Shown: positions 11,918 to 25,400 of the stretch, piece after piece | Layout of the letters: every line of letters starts with the position of its first letter | How positions within the stretch are numbered: the first letter of the stretch is position 1 | Source: Luscinia megarhynchos | Lineage: Eukaryota > Chordata > Aves > Passeriformes > Turdidae | Assembly (NCBI GenBank): GCA_034336665.1 | Contig: CM067589.1 | Coordinates: forward strand, 6,086,420 to 6,150,419 | Direction: 5' to 3' | DNA: 64,000 nt | Made by a program: the position numbers and the translations under genes | Notes under the pieces: model-generated | Told to the model about the DNA's origin: nothing | Seen by the model: only the letters and a program-made list of their open reading frames with translations | Databases searched by the model: none

Positions 11918-14261
11918 CCATGCAAGATCCTCTGTTTACCCGTGTACATCCATGGAACTCATGTACATCTGGGCAACAACAGCACTGCCAATGCAGCAGA
12001 ATCATGATGGGTCCCTGTGCTGCCAAACAGACACAGCCACAGAGGCTCATAGCTGCCAGGGTTGGACATGTGAAGACTTTCAGCTGGTGCATTGATGGGA
12101 TTGGTTTCCAGACTAAAACTATGGAGTTTTTCCCAACCACAAACCACTGTGATCTCTTTGATGGGAAATGCCAACTGCTGATTGGGAAATTTCAGTTGAC
12201 TTAGCTTTGAATGAGAAAAATAATAATTATGACTTTTATTATGATCAGTTTAGCATTCTGCCTTGAGGTTTAATTAGCTGTAAAACAAAAGCTTTTGTGT
12301 TTCTGTTCTATTCAAAATTGACACATTCTCTCAAAAGCAATTTGAAAAACATGGCAAACACTTTTGAGAAACTTGGGAAGCAAATGAGAGATTCAGTTAG
12401 ATGCCAGATCTTTGTGGGCTTCCTTGAGTTTGCTTGGTTTAGTTTGCAGATGGTATTTTTTTTAATGTAGGATTTCCTATCAATGCACACAACATGGGAA
12501 GAAGAAATGGCAGGAGGGAGTTTCCTCCTGAAGGATAAAAGAAGGAATGGGTCACTTGCTGCATGGAACAATGGGTCAGAGCAAACCCAGCTCCATGCAT
12601 TTGAGTTTTCCTTCTCCCAGCAGGATGCTGGTTTGTCTTCCTGCATGGACAACTTCTGCATCTCCAGCAGAGTCTGATGGGATGAACAGGGGTCTGAAGT
12701 ATCCAGAGGCCACCCAAGCATTTCTCAAGGCCTTCAAGACTGAGAAAATCTGCCAGCTCAGCTCTAAGGTAATACTCACTAAATGAGGTGGGGAACAATC
12801 TTAGGTTTCCTTCTCTACAATGTTTTCAGCAAGGCTGTGGTTTCAGCTTTCCTGCTCTCGGTCTCAGAGCAGCTGTGACACTTGCAGGGGTGAAGCAGGT
12901 GATACAGAGTGGTCAAATACAACAGGGATACCCAAATTTGGGGCATGATTATGCTATGTGGTGACCAGGAATGAGGGAAACCTGGTCCCAGCAGCCACTT
13001 TCATCAGGCAAAGTTTGAGAGTGTGTCCCTCTCACTGCAGATCTAGGAGGAGGAAAAGGACACAGGACAGAAAACCTGGAAACTAATTTTAAAAGCAGAG
13101 CAAAAAACAAGTCTCCTGGGAGGAACTTAATGTGTTAGGTTGGATTTTTTTTCTCAGCCTGCAGTTGCTAACACAGCCCCATGTGCTGACAGCCTGTCCT
13201 TCCCCGAGCAGCACCCTGAGCATTCCCAGCTCCACTCGACCTCCTGGGAAAGAAACAGTCTCAACACACAGTTGGGGAAATCGAGGGACACTGCTGATCT
13301 CAGCTGGGATTTCAGCTGAGAAGCCAAACTCTACCCTTCCACCAACCTGACCTAGATCCTCAGGACACTGAGGATTACTTTTTTCCTACAGATGTCCCAG
13401 CTGGAAGCAAAGCCCTGCTGCCAATGCCCCATGTGGGAAGCAGGGACACATTTCCCTGCACCCTTTGAGTGCACAGAGCAGTCCCAGTCTCATCTCTATA
13501 GTGCAGGAGGGACACATGGAGTTTTTCCCAAACCATGGGAGAGTTGGCTGCAGGGACAGGGTGGGAGCAGGGCAGTGGTGTAAGTCTCAAAATCAGCCCC
13601 ATAGTGCAGCTGTCATGGAGCTGCTCAGACACAGCGCCATCAAACCATGTGCAGTTACATAAAATAGTAATAATTTACCAAAGGCAGGTAAGTCACACTA
13701 AACCTCTCCTCTCCCTCCTTCCTGGAGATCTGATATTTCTCTTCATTGTCTCCATCCCTAATACCCATCTCCCACGTTTGTCTCTGCGCCACACCGAGGA
13801 GTTTGAGATTAACCATGATGAATGGACTGATTTCTGTGTCTCAGGGACTGTTTTATTTTTCCTTTGCCACATCTGACAAGTTGCATTTTAGTATAAATCC
13901 CCTCAATTAGGTGCTTCAAACAGCTCTGCAGCCTTTTCCATGATATATGGGGAAGGAATTATCTTCATGTCCCTGGCAACCAATTCCTTAACTAAAAATA
14001 GTGTTCACTTCTGCCTTCCCTGCATCACCTCACATTTTGGGCACCTGAGCAGAGCATGGCCATCTCACCTGTTCCACTTGGTGGCCATGGGCAGGTTGAG
14101 ATGGTGATAGACAATCATTGGTCTTGGTGTGGGAATGAGGCCTCTGGTGCTTCCCATTGGAAGGTCCCTTCTGTCCCCTAGGTGCACAGATCCCTGAGAA
14201 ACCCCCAAAACCAGAGTGTGTTTTGTGACCAGGAGCTATGCCCTAGACCTGTGATGGTAGA

Positions 14262-14326
14262 AGGTGTCCCATGACAGGGGGTTGGAGCTACATGATCTTC
14301 CACTCAAACCATTACATGATCCTGTG
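14262..14326 (+). mobile_element. CR1 LINE 3' tip
   Basis: AGGGGGTTGGAGCTACATGATC then CATTACATGATCCTGTGATG: a short, worn CR1 end. Confidence 0.55.
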
Positions 14327-16088
14327 ATGTACTCAGCTGAATCCAGGCTGCACAAAGTTATCTCGAGCTTTCTCAAGCCATTTTTAGAAAATTTTGCATT
14401 TTCCATGGGCTTATTGAAGTGGAAGGTAACACAAGGCTGCCTCTGGAGTCTGTCTCATCCCATCCTAGCCAGGGAAGGAATATTAAGAGACCTCAGAAAC
14501 AAAAGTTTCCTGAATTTACCAGAGCTTCATATATTTTCAGATTTCTTTGCCAAAGCAGTGACACAATTGATTAAACCCAGCTAATACCAGAAGATTTATG
14601 TCTGTGTTGTTTATTCCCCTTGATTACAGGGCCAGGAGCATTTACCCTTTGGGGATGGGATGGGTCACTGGGCACCCACACATGCTGGGGCCAGTCCTTG
14701 TGCCTTGGTCCCACAGCTCAGGGAGGACCTTGATCCCTTCTACCCTCTCAGGTGCTCTGGAGACAAAGAGCAGCTCAGTGAAGATGGATGGAGGCTGTGG
14801 CAGAGACATTGCCCTCCTATTGATCCATTGACGACCTGCTGTGGTCTGCAGCCATTCCCAGAGGCAGAGGCTGCAGCTGGGAGCATGATCCAGCAGCCCG
14901 GAGAGGCTGGTGGTGGATGAACCATCATCAGCTAAAGGAAATATCACACCCCTGGATGGCAATATTTGGCATCCCATGGCAACATTTTCCAGCATCCCCT
15001 CCCAGCAGTACACCTCACTGATCCTTATTTCCTCAAGGAAAGAAGGAAGCACTGTGCACTGCCTGGCTGTCTGCTCCAACTCACCTCAGGCTGATGGAGC
15101 TTGGCTCACTCCCAGGATAGGTGCAGCACACACAGTTCAGGCACCCCCTAAACCTCAGAGGGAACAGAAGGCATGCTCTAAAACTGCCCTGGCATGGAGG
15201 AGCAGGTTTAACCCAGCCAGAAATTCATCCAGCTCAGGAATGGACCCAATCCTGAGCGTGGCAAGCCCAAGAGACAGCGGTGTGTGGGATCCCTCCCCAG
15301 GAGATCAGGGGACAGCAGGAGCTGAGACACAAAGCTATGACAGGAGACCCTTTAAAACCTGAAGGTTAGGCTGGGGGAGAAGGGAAATGTCATTATCTAG
15401 CACATCAGGAGCATCATCCAGGCTCTCCCACACCGCTGTCCCCAGCCCTCCCTTGTCCTCCACCTTCTCTGTCAGTTCAAGCCCGCCCCTGCTCCTGCCC
15501 CATCACCTCCCACCACCCATCCCACGGGACCAAACCCGGTGCCAGCAGCACCTCCACCTCCCCGGGACTGCCCCTGTGATCAAAGAGCCCCGCACAGCCA
15601 CGGTGTGAAAGAGCTGCATCCACATCCCCGTCCTCCCCTGGGGGACATCTTCCTCACAAGGCAGGGCTGAAACCCCTTCCACCCCATCCCTTGGGAAGAG
15701 AGAAGGGGCTCTGCCCTCCCTTCGTGTTCACTATGCTTTTTGTAAAGGGGCTGCAAAGCTTGGCGGGGGAAACATCGCCTTGTCCCAGTTCCTCTGCCAG
15801 AGCCCTGGAGTGAAATCCCCAAATGCACAGCACCCACTCACCCCCTCATCCCCGGCAAACTGCAGCTCCAAACCCTTTGCGGACACAAAGGAAGCCCCCA
15901 GGCTCCGCAGGAGAGAGCCCACAATGTCTGCACGATGGGAGTAAGAAGGGTGGAGAGGAGAAATCCCCCTCCAAGGAGAGCCAGGAGGGCGGTCCCTGGG
16001 CCGGTGGGAAGTTTCTGCTGCTGAAGATGCTGAGGGAGGGAAGGAGAAAGGAAAAAAAAAAAAAACCAAATAGAGTTGGAAGGCACCA

Positions 16089-16166
16089 GGGAGGTGGAGG
16101 GAGGAAAAGGGGAGGAGGGAGAGGAGGAGGGAGGGAAGGGGGAGTGGGAGGCTGGTGAGGAGGGAT
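16089..16166 (+). promoter_or_regulatory. Purine-rich G-run tract next to the CRHR1 TATA box
   Basis: Almost pure G/A on the + strand with more than ten runs of three or more G, ending 50 bp upstream of the TATA box. Such tracts bind Sp/KLF or MAZ-type factors and can form G-quadruplex or triplex structures. A functional role is inferred from position and composition. Confidence 0.5.
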
Positions 16167-16216
16167 GTAGCCCATCGCCGGGCGCGCTGGAGGGGGGCAG
16201 CCGGAGCACCGGAGGT

Positions 16217-16224
16217 TATAAAAG
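16217..16224 (+). promoter_or_regulatory. TATA box of CRHR1
   Basis: Perfect TATAAAAG, 152 bp before the start codon, in a GC-rich block. Transcription would be expected to start near 16245-16255, giving a 5' untranslated leader of about 115-125 bp. The position of the start is inferred. Confidence 0.7.
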
Positions 16225-16333
16225 GCAGGAGCGGGACGCAGAAGGAGCCGCAGCCCCGCAGCTCCTCGGCTGGAAGCGCAGAGGATCGGCTCCCCGACGG
16301 CAGAGCAGCCAGGCAGCGGGGACACTGCCAGCC

Positions 16334-16366
16334 ATGCCCCGCGGAGCTGCGCGCGGGGGCCGCTGA
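16334..16366 (+). promoter_or_regulatory. Upstream ORF in the CRHR1 leader (10 codons)
   Basis: ATG with G at -3, ten codons rich in Arg, Gly and Ala, and stop TGA at 16364-16366, only two bases before the receptor ATG. It lies downstream of the predicted transcription start, so it should be in the mRNA. A short upstream AUG in rat Crhr1 mRNA has been reported to reduce receptor translation; whether this bird-like one does so is inference. Confidence 0.75.
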
Positions 16367-16368
16367 GG

Positions 16369-16410
16369 ATGCTGCCCAGCCCACGTCCTGCCCTCCTCCT
16401 CCTCCTGAAG
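16369..16410 (+). CDS. CRHR1: CRHR1 coding exon 1 (residues 1-14)
   Basis: Encodes the start of the signal peptide, a short proline/arginine stretch followed by five leucines (CTC x4, CTG). ATG has A at -3 and C at +4. The exon ends in phase 0 at AAG followed by donor gtaagatg. This N-terminus differs from the mammalian one and is about two residues longer, which is normal for a signal peptide. Confidence 0.93.
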
Positions 16411-19400
16411 GTAAGATGCTTTAAGTCCTCTTCTCCCATAGGGGCCCTTCTGCCCCCTCCCCATCACCCCTGCGCCCGGCGCCGTCCGCGTTCTCTGCAG
16501 TGACTTTTCAATTTCTTTGAATGGAAAAGTAAAAAGAGAAACTGAAACACAAAGGACCTTCGGGAGAATTCCTCCAGTCGAGGCACTGGGGATTGGTAAG
16601 AGCTCCTGATGCTAAAAAACCATCGGGGAGTGGGGGCTGAAGTCAGAGGATCATTTAAAGCAGGGGAGAATGCAGCCAGGTCCTCCTGAGCTCAGCCCAC
16701 GGCTCCCAGCAACTCCCAGTGAAATCAGCTGCCGCCAGTTTCCCAGGCTGCGGGGAGGGGGTGGCCACTCTGGGGGTATGATGGATGTGAACAATGCAAA
16801 TGCAGAACCCAATTGTACCCCCCATTATTAATTTTCTAAGGAAGCCTCTTCTTCCCCCTCCTGCACCTGCAAAGCACAAGACTTTTTCTCTCTAATTTGC
16901 TCACTGTGGAACTGTAGCCACTAATTTTGCAGCCCTGCAAAATATGCAAATGCTGTGTCAGAAGCAATATTCCTCCACCTTGAGTGCTCATCAAAGAGGG
17001 AAACATTCACAGCCCAAAGCTTGTTTAAATCCCAAACCCTGGACAAAGTGAAGGGGTTTCTGAATGAAATCTTGAATTTATTTGAACAAGCCTGTAGTGC
17101 CAGTTAAACAAAATGATCAAGCTTTTGATAAAACCTCTGTGTCAAGGAGGGGTAAAACAGCAAATCTGCCTGGCTGGCTGCAGAATGGTGTCTCAGTGGC
17201 CCAGCTGGGACTGCACAGTTAAAACAGCAGGTAAAGTGGACAGGGAGCCCTCCCCATTGGCACCACTATGGCTCATAGCTGCCAGGCTGTGCTCCCAGTG
17301 TTCACCCCACACACATCAGCTGCACCTCTGAGCCAGGAAAGTTCTCACCTAAGTGATGAGAAGAGCTGATGTGCACCAGTAAACCCCCTTGCCAAGTTGG
17401 TGTTGCTTCTAAAATCTCTTCTTCTGAGCAGCTGCTCTCTCCTATCCCTGCAACCCACTAAGCCTGATTGATAGGATTTATGGGAACTCTTTGCTGTCAC
17501 ATTCCGTGGTTCGGGTTTTGTTTGGCTCTGATGTAAGAAATAAAGGTGAGACAGGGCAGAATCTCTTCCCTCAGCCCAGGTCCTTCTTGGCCAGTCTGCA
17601 GGGACAGCACAGACCTAGTGCATGCAGTAAGATCATGTTCTGGTCAGGACGGACATGTGACCACCATGATAACTTCAGTGAGCAAAAAGTGGTCTAAAGA
17701 AGCCTGAAGTTGCTTGAGACACAGATCCCATCCTCTGTCAAAGCTCCTTAGGGTCAGGGGATTCCCTCACCGTCCCCAGGTCTTCCCCAAGGATATTCTC
17801 CTTGGGAAGCTGGAGCAACAAGTCCTCAAAAATCTTCAGATTTTGAGACATAACCACCACTGTGCTGGAGCTGGGGGGAGGGAGTGCATCACAAAAACCA
17901 GTCCAGGCAAAGAGAAGTCTCTCCCAGGTGGCTCCAAAAAGAAACAGCCCATCTACAACCCTCCCCCCTCCCCCCTCTTTGCAGTCAAGCTGACTATTTT
18001 TCCTTATAAAAACATGCATTCAAAACTCAGATGCTTTTCCAACCCTCTCCCTGGGACAGCATGGGCTAAAGGACTATGGAACTCCAGCTGTGAGTGCATC
18101 CCTGCAGCCAGGTGTACCTGCAGCAGCATCCAGCCTGTGAGTGCAGAGACCTGCAGCAGCCCAGCTCCAGCACAGAGGTCAGCAGGGACAAACCTCCCCT
18201 GCAGATACTGGCTTGGCACAGTTTAGGTGTTCCCCATGCAGCTCCACTTTAGCATCGGTTTGCCCATGTTGCTTTACCAGATAGACATCCCTCAGGAGGT
18301 CAGACAGACAGACAGACTAGGAGAGGGGGCAGCCAAACTTGCTGCCAAGTGCTCCCTGGCACCCTGCAAGTCATTTAAACAAACTAAAAAAGTGATTAAA
18401 ATAAACCAGTCCAGCTGCAGCTCTGTCAGGAGCCGATGTCATTTCTGGGGCCGATAAAACTGCAAAAGCATTTTATGAAAAATCAGAAATTGATGCTGAG
18501 GATGGGATCATTTCCCCTCTCCTCTCACTTGACCACCTCCAGCAGCAATAAGCCCTAAAAACAGTCCTGCCCTTTCCATGGTGCAATCCTTTCATAAGAT
18601 GCAGAGCTGCAGTTGCAGGACATGCTGACCCTGGGGATCTCTTCCAGTCCTCACTTTCCTTAAAAGCTAGAGTTGATTCAGTGGGTATGAAATCATCCCT
18701 GTGGTTTCGCATCTCCAGCAAAGAAGTGAATGGAAAAGGCACAGCCTGTTCCCAGAATAGCTGCTCTGTCACCATAGGATGAATGTATAGGAATACAATG
18801 AGAATATCCTGCACCACCAGCTCAACCCTGCCCTGAAATCCAGCTCTGCTCACCCAAAATCCTGCATCCTTCTAGGGTTAGCCTAGAAGTTTGTTGTGGG
18901 TGACAAACTCAAGCTGCAATTGGGTCTGCAGTGTTTGGGGAGGCTACATCTATGGCTTTGTCTGTGAGAACAATTTTTAAACCCAAAACACAAACCAACC
19001 CCCAAATCATGGGGGTCCCTCACCAAGCAGAGCCCAGGAGCCACTGTCCAACACCTCGGAGCTGTCACTCAGGAGAGGGTGGCTCTTTCTGAAGACGGAA
19101 TAACATACCCAGGGCCCATCTGTTGTTTTTCTTTTTTTCCCTAACTGTATTCTGAGCTGATAGAAGAGACCCTCCTACTCTGCTTTATCCACAGTCACCC
19201 TCCCAGGAGCAGTCATCTCCATTCCAATGGCCAAGGGTGAAGTGGGTCAGCATTTTGCAGATCACAGTCCCTCTTTCACCCTGGAATCTGCACTATTCAG
19301 CCTGGAAAGGCAGTGACAGATGCCTTGGTGTGGCCAAGCTTTCCTGAGCTGTGAATGTGAATAAACCAGAGAAAAAAATGATGGGGAGTTTAATTGTGGA

Positions 19401-22400
19401 TGTTCATCCCAGGGCACAGCCCTAAAAAGGTGATGGGTGAAGGAGGGGGTTTGGAGCAGTCAAGATGTGGGGTTTGGGACAAAACTGGAGGGAAAAATGT
19501 CCAATCCAAAATTGAAAATAGCTGTAAATGCACAAGAGTCACACATGTACAATCGGCAGGAGAGTTTAATAAAATTGCCTTAGAAAAACAGCCCTCCCTC
19601 AGGCTTGTGTCCATCACTCCAATCTTCCTCAGCAGCCTTTGCCCCTGCAAATCCAGATCCCATAGGAGCTGCATGCAGTGTCCCCTTCCCCAGCTTGTCT
19701 GTGCCTTTCGCTTCCAACACCCAAATGCCATTAGTCATTTTTTCACCTATCCCCAAAAATCTATGTCTCTCTTGACAGATAAATGAAGTTAGAATTATTT
19801 ATGGCAAGCAAGGGAGACCAGAGTTTAATCCAGGAAAACCTTTAATTGCTCATAAATCAGTTTTTACAGGGCATTCATTTAGCCCTGATTGATATTCTTT
19901 TGTTAGGATCTGCATCCAGCACACTTGGAGAGGGACTCCAAACAGAATAAATACCCTCACCAAAGCTCCTGTCTACACACCACAGGGACTGGCCCTCTAA
20001 TATAGATAAATTAATAAACTCGCAGATTTTAATGCCAGATGGAGATGTTCTCACTGCCTGCTCTCCCCCTGAGTAACATCAGCCGTGGAAAATCTCCCCA
20101 CGGGTCTTGCTTTGAGCCTTGTTCCAGTGCCTGAGCTTTGCCTTGATGCCTCGATGCTGGCAGGGCTTGGGATGGGGCTTGGAAAAGCAATGAAGGAGCA
20201 ACAGGGGCTTGGTAGGGCAGCAAAGGGGCTTGGAGGAGCCATGAGATCATGGGTGGCAAAGCAGGTTACTGCCAGGTCTAAGACAGAGGTGTAAAGAGGG
20301 TCCTTCATGGACCAGATGCTGCCTGGAGGTTTCATTTATGGATTCAGCTGAGGATGAAACTTTGCCAAGCGAAAGCCCTCAAGGTGGAGCAGGTAAGAAG
20401 CTCCCCAGCTGCAGAAAATAGTTCCTGGAAGTCAGAGGAGACAAAGGCAAAGAGATTCCCTGCGGTGAAGGCAGGAGACACAGGGGGTTGGAGGCACCTC
20501 CAAGCACATTTGAGGGGCAGCCCTTTCAGTCGCTGTTGCAGGCGACCTCCAGCTCCAGCTGCAGTCCTGGTAGGACTCCTGCACCACTGATGCTGCTCTG
20601 CCTGACGCTGCTCTGCCGTCTGAAGTTGGCATCCAGCTCTTTTAACACTCCTTGTATTTAGTACCCAAAGTCTGGCACCTTTTGCAGCAGGCTCAGAGCC
20701 AAGAACAGGCTCCATCCCAGCCTAATGCCCCAGGGAACCTCAGCAAAGATCCAGGGCAGCAGCTGCTCAGCCCTTCCCTGCCCCTGTGTTCCAGGAGGTC
20801 CTTTCCTCTTCCACACCAAGTGTTGTAGTGGGCAGCAAGCCCAGCCAAGCCAGGGAGCAGAGCTGATGGATCAGAGAGGTCCCTACAGCAAGGACAGCTC
20901 CGGAGTGGCTGGTGTTGTCCCCACTCCTAGGAAGGTCAAGCACTGTCCACTGCTCCCACTGCCCTCCCCAGCTCTGTGCAAGGCCCTGTCTCCCAGCTTC
21001 AGCCCAGGCTTCAATCCCACTAATCACTCCACTCTCCAATTGCAGCCCCTCAGCACTGCACCTCCTAGATTGCTAATTAGGCTACGAGCCATCTATCTCG
21101 TGCTCAGAGCTGTCAGCCCTTGCTGCCGTGCAGATCCCCTCTTTTCTGAGGCAGCATTCTGGGGGGGATGGGAGGGGGACAGACACGTGTGTGTCTCCGG
21201 ATAGCACAGTGTAGGGGGTGATGTTGCAGTTGGATGTGAATGTATTAATTAGTATCCGTGGATTGCTTCGGAGAGCAAAGCACCACAAGGGGACATTAAT
21301 TCCTAATTGCTATTAATTGAATTTCTCTACCAGGTCAGTGGCAGGTCACAGAGACCGACACCATGTGTGTGAGTGTGCTGCTCACCCCCCACAGCAGCAG
21401 CCAGACTCCCAGTGCTGATGAGCTGACACTGTCCTAGTCCACTGTGCTGCATCTCCTGGCCCAGGGGACCTGCCACCCTGTCCCCTCACAGACATAAGTA
21501 CAGCTCCAAAAAAAACAAGTGTTATTTTCAGAGCCCTGGTGGGACCAGGACATGGTTGGTGTGTCCAGATCGGAGAGATCTGCCCCCATGGAGCCCCACG
21601 GCCTGAGTGACCTGAGACAGGTGGTTCTCAGTGCCTCAGTTTCCCCTCTGGGACAGCCCTGGCATAGTGGGTGGTGGAACACCAACCATAGCCGATGTTT
21701 GCTCGGTGTGGGATGCAGGAGACATGGGAGCAGGGTCAGGTTTTGGTGTCTGAGCTGGGCAGTGAGGACTGGGGGGGCTGGTTCTGCTACAGAAAATGTG
21801 GGGATGAAAGGAAGGAGCTGGTGCTTCATGAGGTCCAAGAGTAAACCAGCACCATCCCTGCGTATAAAGCAGAGATGTTACAGAGTCTGGAAGGGAGCTG
21901 GGCGCATGCTGAGGCAGCAGCAGGGGAGACAATGGTGGCTCGTGATGAAGAAGACGCTGCTGCCAGTGAGGGCCCTCACGCAGCCCGTGCAGCTCCTGGC
22001 AGAACCACCATCCCTCCCTGTGGGAGCAGCTCCCCAGGCTAAGTGGGAGCACTGTGCAAAGCGGCTGCTTCCAGAGGAGCAGATTGCCTTCCTTCCCGGA
22101 CAGCTGGGGGCTCAGCTGAGGCTCTCCAGGATTTTGGCAGGCGGAGAGAGGTCACCAAGGTGTTGCTGCCTGCAGAGCAGGATCTGCCATGGCTGTGTGA
22201 AGGAGGGCAGGAGGGCGGAGGAGCACAGCCCCTCTCTGGCCCGAGCACGACCCACTGCCGTGCCGGGCTCGTGAGGTGAGCTGGCTCCAGCCTGGCCAGG
22301 CTGGGCCCTGCTGGGCACCATGTGGCACCTTACAGAGCAGCGATGCTCCGGCACGGGCTGCTCCTCAAGGATGGAGCTTTGACCTGTTCTCTCTGTAAAA

Positions 22401-25400
22401 GCGTGCAGAGGGGTTGCGCTAACCCACAAAGAGCAAAACAAAAAAAAAGAGATAAGACAGTGACCAGCAAGTGCCAGGTAAGAATTTTTTTCACTGCGGC
22501 AAATCCCCCTGCAGCTGCCACCACCTCTGCTTATTCCCCTCAAAGTGCTGACAGGAGTGGGACAAAACCTCTGCCTCTGTTAAGAGCTTTGGCCACACTG
22601 CAGTGGAACAAGCTCATTTACAAAGCCTGCAAAGAGCCAGTGACTGCTCGGCCCACAGCCCTCTGGCTGTGGCACTCTCCATGTGCTGCGCCAAGACCTC
22701 TCCCTGTGTCTGGAAGGAGAATGGGCACTGCCAGCCTGGAGCAGGCTGGGATTAGGAGAAACACATCCAATTTACACGTAAAAGCCTGTTCAGGTAGACA
22801 AACTATACCAGCCATTTTTGGGCAGAGCCCTTCTGTCTCAGCTGCCAATGCCAAGAGCCACCAGGTGCAGTGGGCACCAGCTGTGGGCATCAACACAGAG
22901 GGGAGCAGACTCTCTGTACCTTGATTCCCCCCTGTCTGGAGTTTGGGTGGTCTCACCTTTCTGAAAGGAGACTCAGGAGGTGCTGGGCTCCTGCAGGAGC
23001 TCCGAGCACTCCTGCCCCAGGGCAGGGCTGAGCTGCCGGCTCCCCTGTGCCATCTGGAGCAGTCACAACAAGGGAGCTATTCTCAGCTCCATTTATACGT
23101 CTGCCTGACATCTCTCTTGCTGTCAAAACCAGCTTCCCAAGGCAGTAAACAGTTGTTTGGAAAAGAGCAAATGGGTGCTGAGCTTGTCTCTGTATCTGAA
23201 TAAATCCTGCTAATGCCTTGCTAAGGCATGAGGATTTCTGGGTGTGCCAGCAAGAGCAGACAGTGTTTCTGTGGCTCAAGGACAAGAGGAGGAATGTCTT
23301 CTCCTTGTTCAGAGCAGTTTGGGAGGTAAATGGCACTCAGGAAGGAGGGTCAGGCACTAGGAATCAGCCTGGCTGATGGGGAAGGCAGAGGCTGTTGTTC
23401 CCAAGGAGCTGGGAGCTTGCCTGCAAGCAGGGGAGGTGCAGCCCTTCCTGCCTTCAGGCTCAGGGCTGTTTCCCAAGGGACCTGTATGTGAATTATTTTG
23501 GGGCGCAGCTCTGTCATTTAATCAGTAGCTTCTCTCCAGCAGATTTGGTCAGTCGATGAAGGTGAAAGAAGTGGAGTTGAGCCTCATCCACCATTAGTGC
23601 TGGTGGAACAGAGAGGGTGAGCCTGTGTCACCCTTCTCTGAGCTGGAGGAGAGAGTGGACAGCTGCTTGTGTAGAAATCTGTGTTCTGCAAAATATCAGG
23701 TCCTGTCCTTCCCTCATCTGCACCCTGGTCACTTCTGAGACCAACAGCACCATCCCTCTGCCATCCTTGAAATCCCTTCATCTGACAATTGGTTTTCTCA
23801 CTTTTAGTTACTTCAAACTCCTGCAAAGGCACAATAATTCAATAATAATTTTTCCAAAATAGCTCCCTGTGCAGAGTTTTAGCAGAGCTGGGTAGATCGT
23901 GGTCAGTGCTTTCCGACTCAATGGGAATGTACCAACATTTACCATTGTTTGCTGACGATTCTCTGGAAAAAAAATACTTTAGCCAGAGCTTGTTGTCTGT
24001 GGATTGGATGTCCTTAAGGACATCTTTCCACTGACAGATTACAAGGCTGTGATTTCAGTAAGGGATTGAAAATCCAAGCGTGGTGTCAGGCTCATCATGT
24101 TTCCCCTGTCTGCTCTCAGGATTGAAAGATGTTAAACCCAGAAGTGTTGATTAAAATGCTAAATAGCAGAGGTTCCACAATTCAGCAGGGGCTGCAGGAG
24201 GGTTTGCTGAGGAGGTTATTTCGAGGCAGGAGAAGATCACTGTTGGGAAACAGAGAGCAGTCTCCAGCCTTGGGCTTGGATAAGCACAGTTTCCCTAAGA
24301 AACCATCCTGAAAATGTCCATTGTGCAGCTTTGGGGGTGGTACTCACCAGGCATGGACACGCTCAGATCTGACCCAATGAGGCGTGTGGGGATGGGGAAG
24401 CAGCACAGTGCACATAGAACCCCAGCCCTGTCTGCTCTCTCTCCGTGCAGGCGCTTCTTCTCTGGGACAGCCTGGTTGCAGCCTCCATCCAGGAGCAGTA
24501 CTGCGAGAGCCTGCTGCCTGCCTCCAACCACACTGGTGAGTGTCCCCCAGCCCCAGCCACCCCGGGGATCCAGTGCTTGGGAGAGGGTGTCAGGGGTGTC
24601 TCCGGGCTCTGCTGCTGCTGCATGGATCCTTTTTGGGGAGGTGGGATGTGCAGACACTGCATCACAGCCCTCTGCTGGTGCTGCTGCAGCCTCCTTGCAG
24701 GGTGTCAGTGGAGGCAGGTGGAAGGTGCAGATCTCAGGAGATGAAAATGGAGAAAATAAATGTGTGTTGGGCAGAGGGAGAGATGGACAGAGACATCAGG
24801 GCTGGCTGCCTGTTCTATGCCATGCCCAGAGACAGCAGGACTTTGGCTCCGATGTCCACCCCCCTCTACCATCCCCCTGCCCAGGGAGGATGACTGCAGG
24901 TTTTGACTTTTGTGGAGACCATATCACCAGTGCAGTGTGGCCACCATGGCTCTGGGCTCAGCCAACTTCCACCCCCCAGCTCTCCTACACAGGTGCCACT
25001 GAGCACTTTGGGAGGCCACCAGTCATGAAGAGCTTCTGGGGACATAGCTATGGCCATGGCTGGCTCAGCCCTGACAGGTGGGAGCAGCAGGGCCATGGGC
25101 AGCCCACTCCTACTCAACGTTGTACATGGGTTTGATCCTAATCATGTCAGAGTTTGTGCCAAAAGTGGCTTTTACCCTATATTCTGGATGTGACTTGGAT
25201 GTCACCTCAGCAGTGACAGGTCTGGTTCAGTTGACAGGTTTTGGGGGAGGAAAAGTGTGAGAAGAAGTGGAACTCACAGGGACGAGGAGAAAAGTCCTCC
25301 CAAGCTCTGGGATGCTGCAGTGTTGATTTTCCATGGCTGAATGAGAATCAGAGTGGGCACCAAGGAACTCTGTCAGGGTGATGGATGGCCACAGGACTGG

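Larger units (their letters stand above)
9791..15799. other. Intergenic upstream of CRHR1
   Basis: Holds CR1 fragments at 11556-11917 and 14262-14326. No exon with splice sites or protein similarity was found elsewhere. Confidence 0.55.
15800..16368 (+). promoter_or_regulatory. CRHR1 proximal promoter and 5' leader
   Basis: GC content and CpG density rise here and stay high to about 16500. The block holds an A14 run (about 16052-16065), the purine-rich G tract, the TATA box and the predicted leader. No other core promoter motif is clear by eye. Confidence 0.6.
16411..24450 (+). other. CRHR1: CRHR1 intron 1 (8040 bp)
   Basis: GT-AG intron, donor gtaagatg, acceptor ctccgtgcag. CpG-rich for its first 90 bases, otherwise single-copy-looking with few repeats. 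Contains the homeodomain-motif cluster at 21069-21327. No nested gene seen. Confidence 0.9.

Noticed and set aside
24314..25135. 273-codon open frame in another frame across exon 2
   Set aside because: It overlaps the true exon 2 out of frame and reads through intron sequence.
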